64,000 bases of DNA from Rubinisphaera margarita. GTDB taxonomy: Bacteria > Planctomycetota > Planctomycetia > Planctomycetales > Planctomycetaceae. This document shows, piece after piece, positions 34,564 through 43,947 of this stretch (position 1 is the first letter of the stretch; every line of letters begins with the position of its first letter). The translations under genes and the position numbers were made by a program. The stretch lies in the NCBI RefSeq assembly GCF_022267515.1, contig NZ_JAKFGB010000012.1, positions 248,001-312,000 of the forward strand. The letters run 5' to 3'. Below the pieces are notes generated by a model. The model had not been told where the DNA came from and ran no database searches. It was given only the letters and a program-made list of their open reading frames with translations.

Positions 34564-35958
34564 TTAAGCAACCTGAGTTGAGAGCTGCCGGCAGACCTGT
34601 TCCGGGCAGACGAGAGTACGAATTTCAGCAGCCAGGAAGAGAGAACCCGTGGCGACGACCACTCCTTCCGCGGGAGTCGACTGCAGCGCTTCCGCCAGAG
34701 CCGTGCGAGGATCAGCGAACGTCAACGATTCGCCACGATGGGATTCACGGAGGCAGCCAAGCAGTTGAGCAGCCGGGAGTCCGCGTTCGTTCCCCCCGTA
34801 CTGGGTCACGATGACACGATCGGTGTCCGGAATCGATCGGCACATTGTCGCGTAATCTTTATCTTTAGAGACCGCTACCAGGAATGTAACCGGTCGTCCG
34901 GGAAAGACGGCGTGGACAGTCGTGATCAGGTTTTCGAACGACGACGGATTGTGGGCGGCATCAGCAATCAGCAGCGGTCGATCCTGGAGAATCTCGAATC
35001 GCAACGGCAGTGCAATGTCACGGACAGCTTTTTGAGTCGCTTCAGTATTGAACGTGTATCCCCGTTTGCGCAGCTCGCGAATGCAGCCGAGCGCCAGAGC
35101 GATATTGTTACCGTAAACACGTCCGGGCTTCCGGAACACGACTTCCAGCCGTTCCTCGGCTCCCTCTCGACCAGCCTCGGAAAGCGGATAGAAGACGAGC
35201 TTCTGTTGCCGTTCGGCTTCCGTCCACGGGCTTTCCACGTCGAACGCGAAGTCGGTGTGGAGTTCCGTATAGGGGCAGTCGAGATCACGGGCTTTGTTCC
35301 GAAACAGCTCTCGGACCGCCGGTGTCTCTGCAGAAGTCACGACAGGAACTCCACGTTTGATGATGCCGGCTTTCTCAGCGGCGATCTGCTCGACAGTCGA
35401 GCCGAGCAGACGCGTATGATCGAGCGAAATGCTGGAAATTGCCGAGACGAGTGGAGAACACAGGTTCGTCGAATCGAGCCGCCCGCCGAGACCGACTTCC
35501 AGTACAACCAGGTCGACCTGTTCTTCCGTGAAATGCTGCCACGCGATCGCAGTGATGAATTCAAAGAACGTGGGCATCATTCCGCTGGCGGATTCTGGCA
35601 GGCTGTCGACATAGTCCGCCATTCGCTGGACGAGCCCGATGAATCGAAGCGTGGAAACCATCTGCCCATTAACGACGAACCGCTCCTCGATGTTGTTCAT
35701 GTGAGGGGACGTAAACAACCCGACTTTATAGCCGGCTTCCTGTGCGATCGCGGCGACGAGGGCCGCCGTGGTCCCCTTCCCTTTGGTGCCAGCGATGTGC
35801 ACAGCCGGAATTCGATCCTGCGGATTGCCCAATGCTTCGAGAAGACGCCGCATCCGTTCGAGTTTGAAGTCGGATGCCCCGTACTGGTTCGAACCCAGCC
35901 GCTCGTAGTTGACCCGACCATACAGCCAGGCGACGGCATCCTCATACGTATTGATCAT
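34564..35958 (-). CDS. folC: Folylpolyglutamate synthase / dihydrofolate synthase
   Basis: 464 residues. Mur-ligase family: P-loop V-H-I-A-G-T-K-G-K-G-T-T (about 53-64), S-P-H-M-N-N-I-E-E-R near 85, L-E-V-G-L-G-G-R-L-D-S-T-N near 155 and D-A-A-H-N-P in the C-terminal domain. Adds glutamate to dihydropteroate and folates using ATP. Upstream of truB in a two-gene unit. Confidence 0.95.
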   Translation of the reverse strand: MINTYEDAVAWLYGRVNYERLGSNQYGASDFKLERMRRLLEALGNPQDRIPAVHIAGTKGKGTTAALVAAIAQEAGYKVGLFTSPHMNNIEERFVVNGQMVSTLRFIGLVQRMADYVDSLPESASGMMPTFFEFITAIAWQHFTEEQVDLVVLEVGLGGRLDSTNLCSPLVSAISSISLDHTRLLGSTVEQIAAEKAGIIKRGVPVVTSAETPAVRELFRNKARDLDCPYTELHTDFAFDVESPWTEAERQQKLVFYPLSEAGREGAEERLEVVFRKPGRVYGNNIALALGCIRELRKRGYTFNTEATQKAVRDIALPLRFEILQDRPLLIADAAHNPSSFENLITTVHAVFPGRPVTFLVAVSKDKDYATMCRSIPDTDRVIVTQYGGNERGLPAAQLLGCLRESHRGESLTFADPRTALAEALQSTPAEGVVVATGSLFLAAEIRTLVCPEQVCRQLSTQVA

Positions 35959-36290
35959 CTCTCAGTCCTGAACCTCAGCAGCGAGGGGGCCGGCAATTTC
36001 CACTGTGATCGACTGCCATTGATGCAATCTCTCACCAGGTGACGTCTCCCAAACGCGACCTCTCTGTTGCCGTCACGTTGATATTAGCACAAATCGAAAC
36101 GCTGGCGAGTACACGCTCGGTAATCCTTAAAAATACGGAGTGCGCGGGCGAATACAGCCAGGATTTCGACCTACGTTTGCGGCGATGGCCGAATTGCATC
36201 CGTCACCCCTCCCGCAGTTCCGCGATGCAGCTTCTTCATTCACGACGGCCAGGTCGCTTCTGACTTCAATTCAGAAAAGAGAGGGACGAC
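35959..36290. other. Intergenic region between divergent genes
   Basis: 332 bases between folC (minus) and the PilZ-like gene (plus), likely holding promoters for both. No hairpin terminator, repeat or RNA could be supported. Confidence 0.45.
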
Positions 36291-36686
36291 ATGTCCACAC
36301 TTCGAGCTATTGAGTTCCCACTCGAAACGTTCCCCGCGAATTCCGAAGCTCGCTCGTCTGAATCGCCGCGAACCGGGGCCTGGATCAGACGTTCTGTCCT
36401 GTTGGATCGCCGAAACGTCGCCCGCAGCCCGGCTGCCTTCGACGTCGAGGTGACTCCCGTCAATGAACTCCTCGTGGCCCAGAGCTCCCCGATCGAGGGG
36501 ACCATTCTCAATTTCTCGCAGGGCGGCCTCTGTCTCGAACATGCCGACCTGATCGTCGAGCCCTACGTTCGGCTGGATTGGGTGGTGAACGATGTTCATC
36601 ACAATGCGATCGTCAAGCTGCGGTGGTGCCGGGCCCTGGGGGCGGACCGTTACCTGAGCGGCGGTCGCGTCATCGGCATCAGCTGA
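36291..36686 (+). CDS. PilZ-like domain protein
   Basis: 131 residues. R-R-N-V-A-R (about 40-45) matches the R-x-x-x-R of PilZ, and N-F-S-Q-G-G-L-C-L near 83-91 matches the D/N-x-S-x-x-G motif, with a beta-barrel-like end V-K-L-R-W-C-R. A cyclic-di-GMP-binding role is therefore likely but not certain, since the spacing of the Arg motif to the barrel is short. GAGGG precedes the ATG. Converges with the next gene, 4 bases between stops. Confidence 0.7.
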   Translation: MSTLRAIEFPLETFPANSEARSSESPRTGAWIRRSVLLDRRNVARSPAAFDVEVTPVNELLVAQSSPIEGTILNFSQGGLCLEHADLIVEPYVRLDWVVNDVHHNAIVKLRWCRALGADRYLSGGRVIGIS

Positions 36687-36690
36687 GCAC

Positions 36691-37170
36691 TCACTCTTTG
36701 CGCGTCCCTCCGGTTGGATCCCCGGCCGCTCTGGTTTTCTGGACTGTGTTCAGGAGATTAACGAGCCGGGGATCTTTGCCGAAGTCGAAGACCGGATTCA
36801 CCGGACGGATAGCCTGAAACTCCGCCGGCGACTGTTCAGCAATCTCATCCAGATCCGGATCGAAATCAATAATCACGTTCTTGCGGATCAGTTCGTAATC
36901 AGGCGGATGATCCCATTCTCCCTGAGCAGGAAACTGTTCCAGGTCCTCCCAGCTCTGTGGCCAGCGTCCCTCATGAACTTTCAGGTATTCCCCGACCACG
37001 TAGAACATCCGCCGCACCGCCTGGTTTTGGACATCGACTCCGTTATTCCAGCGATATCGGGCAGCGAACAGGCTCAACCCCACTGCCAGGACGAGGCAGA
37101 TCGTGAGGATGACCTTATTGCGAAAGTCGCCCTGCGGCGTCTGTTTCAGGATCGGGTTCTCAGCAGGCAA
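36691..37170 (-). CDS. Small membrane-anchored protein of unknown function
   Basis: 159 residues with one transmembrane segment at about 20-36 (V-I-L-T-I-C-L-V-L-A-V-G-L-S-L-F-A) and a soluble C-terminal domain containing H-E-G-R-W-P-Q-S-W-E-D-L-E, a pattern reminiscent of pseudopilin-like planctomycete proteins. Start is a TTG; no in-frame ATG precedes the membrane segment. Function unknown. Confidence 0.6.
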   Translation of the reverse strand: MPAENPILKQTPQGDFRNKVILTICLVLAVGLSLFAARYRWNNGVDVQNQAVRRMFYVVGEYLKVHEGRWPQSWEDLEQFPAQGEWDHPPDYELIRKNVIIDFDPDLDEIAEQSPAEFQAIRPVNPVFDFGKDPRLVNLLNTVQKTRAAGDPTGGTRKE

Positions 37171-37445
37171 TGGTCCGGACTTCCTCGACGGCGGTTATGG
37201 GAATGACATTTCACGCTTCGGTCTGATTATAGACGATAGAACTGTCGAGACATCTCTCCAGCGACATTTCGGCGAACTTCAGAAAACGCAGGACGCCGTT
37301 GCACACCCTGGTGAAGCCTGTCTGGCAGCTGCCGGATGACCACAAGGCATTCCCGGTTCTTGTATTCGCGGTCGTCGATGCGTTACAATTTCAGGTCCCG
37401 CCTTCGTCCTTTGCCCCACGATTTCCAGCAGGATCTCCCTGAACG

Positions 37446-40400
37446 ATGGATCTTCTTCGCTACGCAACCCTCGGTCTGATGCTCGTCTCCGTTTCCACGG
37501 CTCGAGCTGCTGACATCGATTTTAACCGTGATATTCGACCGGTTCTGTCCGACAAATGCTTTCTTTGTCATGGGCCCGATGAGACGACCCGGGAAGTCGG
37601 TTTGCGTCTGGATGTCCGCGAGAATGCTGTGGAGTATGGGGCGCTTGTTCCAGGGGATGCCGCCGCCAGTGCGATCATCGAACGGATTACATCGACCGAT
37701 CCCGATCTCGTTATGCCTCCGCCCTCGACGGACAAGACGATGACACCTGCCGAGGTCGCAAAGATGCGGCAGTGGATCGAACAGGGGGCTGAGTACGACC
37801 AGCACTGGGCATTCGTGCCTCCCGAACGGCCCGAACTCCCTGAGGTCGAAAACGAAGCTCTCGTTCACAGCCCGATTGACCGGTTCGTCCTTGCGCGGCT
37901 CGAGAAGGAAGGAATGTCCTTCAGCTCCCAAGCCGACCGCTCGACGATGATTCGCCGATTGTATCTCGACCTGACTGGACTACCTCCCACGCTCGCCGCG
38001 CAGCATCGCTGGCAGAACGAACCAGCCGCTGACTGGGACGCAAAACTTGTCGAGCACTTGCTCGCCTCTCCTCATTATGGAGAGCACTGGGCCCGCTGGT
38101 GGCTCGATGCGGCCCGCTATGCCGATTCCGATGGTTACGAAAAGGACAAACAGCGGAGCGTCTGGTTCTACCGCGACTGGGTGATTGATGCCCTCAACAG
38201 TAATAAGCCCTACAACGAGTTTGTCATCGAGCAGATCGCTGGTGATCTCATTCCGGGAGCCGATCAGCAGAGCCGGATCGCGACCGGCTTCCTGCGGAAC
38301 TCAATGATTAACGAAGAAGGCGGAGCCGATCCGGAGCAGTTCCGCGTTGAAGGCATGTTCGACCGGATGGACGCAATCGGCAAGTCGATCCTCGGCCTCA
38401 CGACCCAGTGCGCTCAGTGTCACACGCATAAATACGACCCGTTGCAGCAGAGCGAATACTATCAAATGTTCGCGGCCATTAACGGGTTTCATGAAGCGAT
38501 TACGACCGTCTACACGCCCGAGCAGCAGGAAGAGCGTAAACAGATTCACGCTCGCATGGCTTCGCTCGAGGAACAGGTCAAGAACCGCTATCCCGAGTGG
38601 AAGCAGGAACTCAAGGAATGGGAGAAGCACCTTGCTGAACAGCAGGTCGACTGGCAGACCGTTGTGCCGACCGAGATTCCCTTTGAGGGACAGAAGTTCC
38701 GCATCCTCGATGATGGATCGGTATTGAGCGAGAGTTTCGCGCCGGCGAAGTCGACCGTTGTTCTGGGCACGACGTTGCCCGCTCAGGAGATCAAAGCAGT
38801 AAGGCTCGATCTGCTGACTCATCCCCAGTTGCCGCACAACGGACCTGGCCGTTCCCTATATGGCACGGGAGCACTGACCGAGTTTGAAGTGAACGTGACG
38901 CCGAAAGGCGAAAAGGTTCGGAAGGTCAAGTTCGTTCGAGCGATGGCCGATTTCAACCCGGCAGAATCCCACTTGCCGGACGCCTTCCGCGAGAACGACG
39001 CCGAGAACGATCACCGGGTTACCGGACCGATTGAATATGCGATCGATGGCGAGAAGAAAACAGCCTGGACGACCGACATCGATCCCGGCCGACGCAATCA
39101 GGACATGCACGCGATCTTCGTTCCCGAGGAGCCGCTGAACTTCGATCAGGAGTTCGAGCTCAGCTGGCGACTGGTGCAGACTCACGGCGGTTCCAACTCC
39201 GACGACAACGATTCCTACATCATGGGACGCTATCGCTTCTCGGTGTCGGATCAAGACATTCCTGGCGAGCAGACAATTCCGTCACCGGTGGAAGCGGTGC
39301 TGGCCGTCCCCGTAGAAGAACGGACTCCTCAGCAGTGGACCACACTCCTTCACCATTGGCGTAAGACCCGACCCGAACTGGCCGGGGTGAACGCCGAGTT
39401 CGAGGAACTCTGGAAATCCTACCCAGCGGGTCATTCTCAGCTGACCGCTCAGGAAATGGGCGAGGGACGCGAGACCTTTGTCATGGAACGGGGCGACTTT
39501 CTCAGCCCCGGGGACCAAGTCACTCCCGGTGCTCCGTCGTTCCTGAATCCATTCCAGGATACCGAAGCTCCGGATCGGCTCGACTTTGCCCGCTGGCTTG
39601 TCTCCCGCGATTCGCCGACGACCGCTCGCGCGCTCGTGAACCGAATCTGGCAGGCTTATTTTGAGAACGGAATCGTCTCGACACCGGAAGATCTCGGGTC
39701 GCAGTCGCCGCCACCTTCGCATCCGCTGCTCATCGACTGGCTCGCGGTCGAGTTCATGGAAAGTGGATGGGATCTCAAGCATCTTCATCGACTGATCGTC
39801 ACATCGAATACGTATCGTCAGACCTCATCCGCATCTGAGCAGCGTCGTCAGAAAGACCCCGTCAATACACTGCTCTCGCGTGGAGCCCGCTTCCGTGTCG
39901 ATGCCGAGATTGTCCGCGATATCGCTCTGACCGCCAGTGGGCTGCTCAATCCGGAACTGGGAGGCGAAAGCATCTATCCCCCTGCTCCGGAGTTTCTCTT
40001 TCAGCCTCCCGCCAGCTATGGCCCCAAGAACTGGCCGCTCTCCCCGGTTGAGCAACAGCGTCGCCGAAGTCTCTATGTGCATAAATACCGTTCCGTCCCC
40101 TACCCGCCGCTGCAGGTGTTCGACATCCCCAAGGGGGACGCCGCCTGTGTTCGCAGAACGCGCAGCAATACGCCGCTGCAGGCTCTCGTGCTGCTGAATG
40201 AACCTCAGTTCGTCTCGTTTGCCCAGGCGCTGACGAAACGGCTCCTCGACGAAAGCAATGGGACCGATGCCGATCGTATTCAATATGGTTATCGACTTGC
40301 GTTGAGCCGCGAGGCATCTCCGGAAGAAGTGGAGATCCTGACGGAGCTGCTTAACGCCCAGCGGGAGCGGATTGCTGCTGACGAACTCAAACTCGATCTG

Positions 40401-40511
40401 CTCGTTGACGACGAATTCTGTCGGACCGAAGTGCAACGGTCTGAGTTCGCTGCCTGGCTGATTGTCGCCCGGACGCTGCTGAACCTCGACGAAACCATTA
40501 CCCGTCAGTAA
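37446..40511 (+). CDS. Exported planctomycete cytochrome c / DUF1549 / DUF1553 protein
   Basis: 1021 residues with a signal peptide (1-21). Domains in order: PSCyt1 cytochrome domain with C-F-L-C-H (38-42), DUF1549 (PSCyt2) about 150-370 with H-W-A-R-W-W-L-D-A-A-R-Y-A-D-S-D-G and a second haem-like motif C-A-Q-C-H-T-H-K-Y-D-P, a carbohydrate-binding-like middle, and DUF1553 (PSD1) about 710-980 (L-V-N-R-I-W-Q-A-Y-F). These proteins occur in large numbers in planctomycetes, paired with DUF1501 proteins as here. A redox role on the cell surface or in the periplasm is assumed. AGGAT precedes the start. Confidence 0.92.
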   Translation: MDLLRYATLGLMLVSVSTARAADIDFNRDIRPVLSDKCFLCHGPDETTREVGLRLDVRENAVEYGALVPGDAAASAIIERITSTDPDLVMPPPSTDKTMTPAEVAKMRQWIEQGAEYDQHWAFVPPERPELPEVENEALVHSPIDRFVLARLEKEGMSFSSQADRSTMIRRLYLDLTGLPPTLAAQHRWQNEPAADWDAKLVEHLLASPHYGEHWARWWLDAARYADSDGYEKDKQRSVWFYRDWVIDALNSNKPYNEFVIEQIAGDLIPGADQQSRIATGFLRNSMINEEGGADPEQFRVEGMFDRMDAIGKSILGLTTQCAQCHTHKYDPLQQSEYYQMFAAINGFHEAITTVYTPEQQEERKQIHARMASLEEQVKNRYPEWKQELKEWEKHLAEQQVDWQTVVPTEIPFEGQKFRILDDGSVLSESFAPAKSTVVLGTTLPAQEIKAVRLDLLTHPQLPHNGPGRSLYGTGALTEFEVNVTPKGEKVRKVKFVRAMADFNPAESHLPDAFRENDAENDHRVTGPIEYAIDGEKKTAWTTDIDPGRRNQDMHAIFVPEEPLNFDQEFELSWRLVQTHGGSNSDDNDSYIMGRYRFSVSDQDIPGEQTIPSPVEAVLAVPVEERTPQQWTTLLHHWRKTRPELAGVNAEFEELWKSYPAGHSQLTAQEMGEGRETFVMERGDFLSPGDQVTPGAPSFLNPFQDTEAPDRLDFARWLVSRDSPTTARALVNRIWQAYFENGIVSTPEDLGSQSPPPSHPLLIDWLAVEFMESGWDLKHLHRLIVTSNTYRQTSSASEQRRQKDPVNTLLSRGARFRVDAEIVRDIALTASGLLNPELGGESIYPPAPEFLFQPPASYGPKNWPLSPVEQQRRRSLYVHKYRSVPYPPLQVFDIPKGDAACVRRTRSNTPLQALVLLNEPQFVSFAQALTKRLLDESNGTDADRIQYGYRLALSREASPEEVEILTELLNAQRERIAADELKLDLLVDDEFCRTEVQRSEFAAWLIVARTLLNLDETITRQ

Positions 40512-40552
40512 GACACGAATCAAAGCCGTTCCTGAAGCCATCAGGTGTCATC

Positions 40553-41977
40553 ATGCAAAATTACGAATCGATCTCTCAACGGAACAGTATTGCCCGCCGC
40601 TGGTTTCTCCAGCAGTGTGGCATCGGTCTGGGCGGAATCGCTCTGTCCGATCTGCTGGCTGATTCCGCACAGGCCGCGAATGCCTCGGCTGATCCGCTGG
40701 CTCCGAAGAAGCCGCATTACCCCGCGAAGGCGAAGAACGTCATCCTGCTGTTTATGGGAGGCGGGCCGAGTCAGTTCGAGATGTTCGACTACAAGCCGAC
40801 GCTCGAAAAGCTGGATGGGACGTTGCCCCCTGCTGACCTGCTCAAAGGCTATCGAGCGGCCTTCATCAACCCGAACTCCAAACTGCTCGGGCCAAAGTAT
40901 CCGTTCTCAAAGCACGGCGAGTCGGGGGCGGAGCTCTCTGATCAGCTGCCGCATCTGGCGAAGGTTGCCGATGACATCTGCATTATCCGCTCGATGAAGA
41001 CCGATGCCTTCAACCATGCTCCCGGTCAACTCCTGATGAGCACCGGCTCGCAGCAGTTCGGTCGTCCCAGTATGGGGTCCTGGGTCACTTATGGTCTGGG
41101 GAGCGAATCGCGGAATCTGCCCGCCTACATTGTGTTCAACAGCGGGAAGAAAGGTCCCAGTGCCGGAGCCGGGAACTGGAGTAGCGGCTTTCTGCCAACC
41201 GTTCACACCGGGGTCGAGTTTCGAACCAGCGGCGATCCCGTGCTCTATCTTTCCAACCCCCCCGGCGTCGACGATACGATGCAGCGGGCGACTCTGGATG
41301 CGGTCAATACGTTGAACCGCCGGCAACTTGATGTTGTGGGCGATCCTGAAATCGCGACTCGCGTCAGCTCCTACGAGATGGCATTTCGCATGCAGGCGAC
41401 TGCTCCGGAAGCTATGAATCTGGCGAGTGAGCCGAAACATGTGCTCGATATGTACGGAGCCGAACCGAATAAGGCCTCGTTCGCCAACAACTGTCTGCTC
41501 GCGCGACGTCTCGTCCAGCGCGGAGTCCGTTTCGTCCAGTTGTTTCACGAATCCTGGGATCAGCACGGCGGACTGACAAAAGGAATCGCTGATAACTGCA
41601 AAGACACCGATCAGGCCGCCGCGGCACTTGTCGCCGATTTGAAGCAGCAGGGCCTGCTCGATGAAACTCTCGTCATCTGGGGAGGCGAATTCGGCCGGAC
41701 TCCCATGGTTCAGGGCGGCAACGATGGTCGCGACCATCACCCGAACTCGTTCAGCATGTGGCTCGCCGGAGGCGGGATCAAGCCCGGAATGACGTACGGG
41801 GCCACAGATGAGCTGGGCTTTAATGTGGGTGAGAATCCGGTGCATGTCCACGACCTGCACGCCACGATTCTGCAGCTGCTGGGGTTTGACCACAAGCGGC
41901 TCACATTCCGGCTGCAGGGCCGCGATTTCCGATTGACCGATGTGCACGGGAATGTGGTGAAAGAGATCCTCGCCTGA
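40553..41977 (+). CDS. DUF1501 protein with twin-arginine-like signal
   Basis: 474 residues. A-R-R-W-F-L-Q-Q-C-G-I-G-L-G-G-I-A-L (about 14-31) is a Tat-type signal. The body is the DUF1501 sulfatase-like fold (G-G-G-P-S-Q-F-E-M-F-D, W-G-G-E-F-G-R-T-P, H-H-P-N-S-F-S). Lacks the sulfatase Cys/Ser modification site. Encoded 42 bases after the DUF1549/DUF1553 gene, the standard pairing in planctomycetes. AGGTG lies 6 bases before the ATG. Confidence 0.92.
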   Translation: MQNYESISQRNSIARRWFLQQCGIGLGGIALSDLLADSAQAANASADPLAPKKPHYPAKAKNVILLFMGGGPSQFEMFDYKPTLEKLDGTLPPADLLKGYRAAFINPNSKLLGPKYPFSKHGESGAELSDQLPHLAKVADDICIIRSMKTDAFNHAPGQLLMSTGSQQFGRPSMGSWVTYGLGSESRNLPAYIVFNSGKKGPSAGAGNWSSGFLPTVHTGVEFRTSGDPVLYLSNPPGVDDTMQRATLDAVNTLNRRQLDVVGDPEIATRVSSYEMAFRMQATAPEAMNLASEPKHVLDMYGAEPNKASFANNCLLARRLVQRGVRFVQLFHESWDQHGGLTKGIADNCKDTDQAAAALVADLKQQGLLDETLVIWGGEFGRTPMVQGGNDGRDHHPNSFSMWLAGGGIKPGMTYGATDELGFNVGENPVHVHDLHATILQLLGFDHKRLTFRLQGRDFRLTDVHGNVVKEILA

Positions 41978-42052
41978 CCCGATCAGGTGGAGTGCGGGGC
42001 TTCTAACGGCCGAAGAGAGGAGCTGAGGCTTTCATCGGCTACGAGGTCAACA

Positions 42053-42058
42053 TATAAT
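42053..42058 (+). promoter_or_regulatory. Candidate -10 box upstream of the oxidoreductase gene
   Basis: A perfect TATAAT lies 78 bases before the ATG at 42136. The hexamer 17 bases upstream (TTTCAT) is a weak -35, so this is only a candidate. Confidence 0.35.
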
Positions 42059-42135
42059 CATGGCCTTATGTTCTGGGCCCGCGCTCCGTATTGAATCACG
42101 ACTTGCACCAACATCCATTCGCAGAGGAGCTTTTG

Positions 42136-43512
42136 ATGAGTTCGCAGAATTCCCGTCGCGACTTTCTCAAAATGACGACCGCCGCCGCTGCCGGCGCAAC
42201 AATGCCCTACTGGTTCACCAGCGCAGCCCGCTCGAACTACGTGGCTGCCAACGAACGCCCTGTTCTGGGGTGTATCGGCACTGGTTCCCGCTGGGGCGCA
42301 GTCGGTCCGCAGGCCATGAAGTTCAGCGACTGTGCCGCCGTCTGTGATGTGGACGCAAATCATGCCGGAGCCGGAAAAGAACGTGTGCAGAAGGAACAGG
42401 GCAGCGATCGCATGGTCGATGTCTACGAAGACTATCGCAAGATCATCGAGCGGGACGATATCGACATCGTCACCATCGTTACGCCGGACCACTGGCATAC
42501 CAAGATCGCCATCGAAGCCATGCAGGCCGGCAAAGACGTCTACTGCGAAAAGCCGCTCACACTGACGATTGAAGAAGGTCGTCAGATCATCAAGGCGCTC
42601 GATCAGACCAAAGCCGTCTTTCAGGTTGGAACCCAGCAGCGAACGGAAATGGGACAGCGGTTCCTCAAAGCCGTAGCGATCATCAAGGAAGGTCGCATCG
42701 GTCAGTTGAAAGAGGTGACCTGCGCGATCGGAGGAGTCGGTGCCAGCGGACCGATTCCTGTGGCCGAGGTGCCGAAGGGACTCAACTGGGAAATGTGGCT
42801 CGGACAGGCTCCGCTCGTCGATTATCGATTCAAAGAAACGAGTGGACGCTGGAACGCCTCGAACTGTCATTACGAATTCCGCTGGTGGTACGAATACTCT
42901 GGCGGCAAAATGACCGACTGGGGGGCCCATCATATCGACATCGCTCAGTGGGCCATCGAGCAACAGGATCCGAAAGCCCGCCTGGCAGCCATCGAGCCAA
43001 TCGAGGCTGTGCACGATGTTGAACTCAAAGACGGAATGCCAGTTCAGGATGACCGCTACAACGTTGCGCTCCAGTTCACGGTGAAAACCCGCTTCAACAA
43101 CGGCGTGATTCTCAATATCCGTGAAAAGGCTGAAGACCTTGGGTTCGACAACGGCATCATGTTCGAAGGAACCGAAGGCCGGCTGTTCGTGAATCGCGGC
43201 AAACTCGCCGGGGCTCCAGTCGAGGAGCTGTCGAGCAATCCACTACCTGAAGATGCCATCGAAAAGATCTACGGCAGCAAGCCCACTTCACACATGGAGA
43301 ACTTCTTCAACTGCGTGAAGTCTCGCGAGCTTCCGATCTCCGATGTCTATTCGCATCATCGAGCCATGACGACCTGTCACCTGGCGAATATCGCGATCCG
43401 TCTCGATCGCTCCCTGAACTGGGATGCCGAGAACGAACAGATCGTCGGCGACGAACAGGCCAACAACTGGCAGTCGCGCGAACAGCGGAAGGGCTACGAG
43501 ATCAAAGTCTGA
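42136..43512 (+). CDS. Gfo/Idh/MocA family oxidoreductase, Tat-exported
   Basis: 458 residues from the ATG at 42136; GAGGAG 5 bases upstream decides this start. S-R-R-D-F-L-K-M (about 6-13) followed by A-A-A-A-G-A is a Tat signal. Rossmann fold: V-L-G-C-I-G-T-G-S-R-W; conserved P-D-H-W-H and E-K-P-L-T; the C-terminal domain has W-W-Y-E-Y-S-G-G-K-M-T-D-W-G-A-H-H-I-D. NAD(P)-dependent dehydrogenation or isomerisation of sugars is typical. A terminator follows. Confidence 0.92.
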   Translation: MSSQNSRRDFLKMTTAAAAGATMPYWFTSAARSNYVAANERPVLGCIGTGSRWGAVGPQAMKFSDCAAVCDVDANHAGAGKERVQKEQGSDRMVDVYEDYRKIIERDDIDIVTIVTPDHWHTKIAIEAMQAGKDVYCEKPLTLTIEEGRQIIKALDQTKAVFQVGTQQRTEMGQRFLKAVAIIKEGRIGQLKEVTCAIGGVGASGPIPVAEVPKGLNWEMWLGQAPLVDYRFKETSGRWNASNCHYEFRWWYEYSGGKMTDWGAHHIDIAQWAIEQQDPKARLAAIEPIEAVHDVELKDGMPVQDDRYNVALQFTVKTRFNNGVILNIREKAEDLGFDNGIMFEGTEGRLFVNRGKLAGAPVEELSSNPLPEDAIEKIYGSKPTSHMENFFNCVKSRELPISDVYSHHRAMTTCHLANIAIRLDRSLNWDAENEQIVGDEQANNWQSREQRKGYEIKV

Positions 43513-43534
43513 GCCGTTCCCCGATGATTAAACT

Positions 43535-43572
43535 AGCCGTGTGTCGATGGAAATCGCCGCACGGCTTTTTTT
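43535..43572 (+). terminator. Terminator after the oxidoreductase gene
   Basis: A 7-bp stem (43535-43541 with 43560-43566) separated by an 18-base loop, and a tail of seven T ending at 43571. Confidence 0.75.
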
Positions 43573-43598
43573 AGTGTCCGGCGATGGTTTGCCTGCAT

Positions 43599-43919
43599 CT
43601 ACTGTGGCGGGAAACAGTACCGCTTTCGACCGTACCAGAGTTCTTCTTCGTGAATCTCACGAAACGGCCAGAGATGCCACTGCACCGGTGCCCCGCCTTG
43701 CGACAGGGAAAAATTCAACGTCACACGCCAGAGGCTTTTTCCGAGCGGATCCTGCGGGTGCAATTCGATGCAGTTGAACTGAGGTCGCTCGGGGTATCTC
43801 CTCGCCGCGTACACGTCGGCGACGTCATGACGTGCGAACAGAAGGAGCGAGAACGCGATCGCGATTGCCGCGAATAGAGTTCCAATGAGAAACGGTCTCG
43901 TCCGCGATTTTTTGATCAA
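43599..43919 (-). CDS. Small membrane-anchored protein
   Basis: 106 residues with one N-terminal transmembrane segment (about 10-27, F-L-I-G-T-L-F-A-A-I-A-I-A-F). The start is TTG at 43919, supported by AAGGAG 7 bases upstream. The remaining 75 residues are soluble and rich in Trp and Arg. It follows the redoxin gene by 28 bases on the same strand. Unrecognised; moderate confidence that it is real. Confidence 0.5.
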   Translation of the reverse strand: MIKKSRTRPFLIGTLFAAIAIAFSLLLFARHDVADVYAARRYPERPQFNCIELHPQDPLGKSLWRVTLNFSLSQGGAPVQWHLWPFREIHEEELWYGRKRYCFPPQ

Positions 43920-43947
43920 AGGCTTTCTCCTTCGTTGTCGGGATCGC

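Noticed and set aside
34738..36042. 434-codon plus-strand open frame
   Set aside because: Antisense shadow of folC.
40907..41947. 346-codon minus-strand open frame
   Set aside because: Antisense to the DUF1501 gene; no protein family.
42058..43014. 318-codon minus-strand open frame
   Set aside because: Antisense to the well-supported Gfo/Idh/MocA gene.
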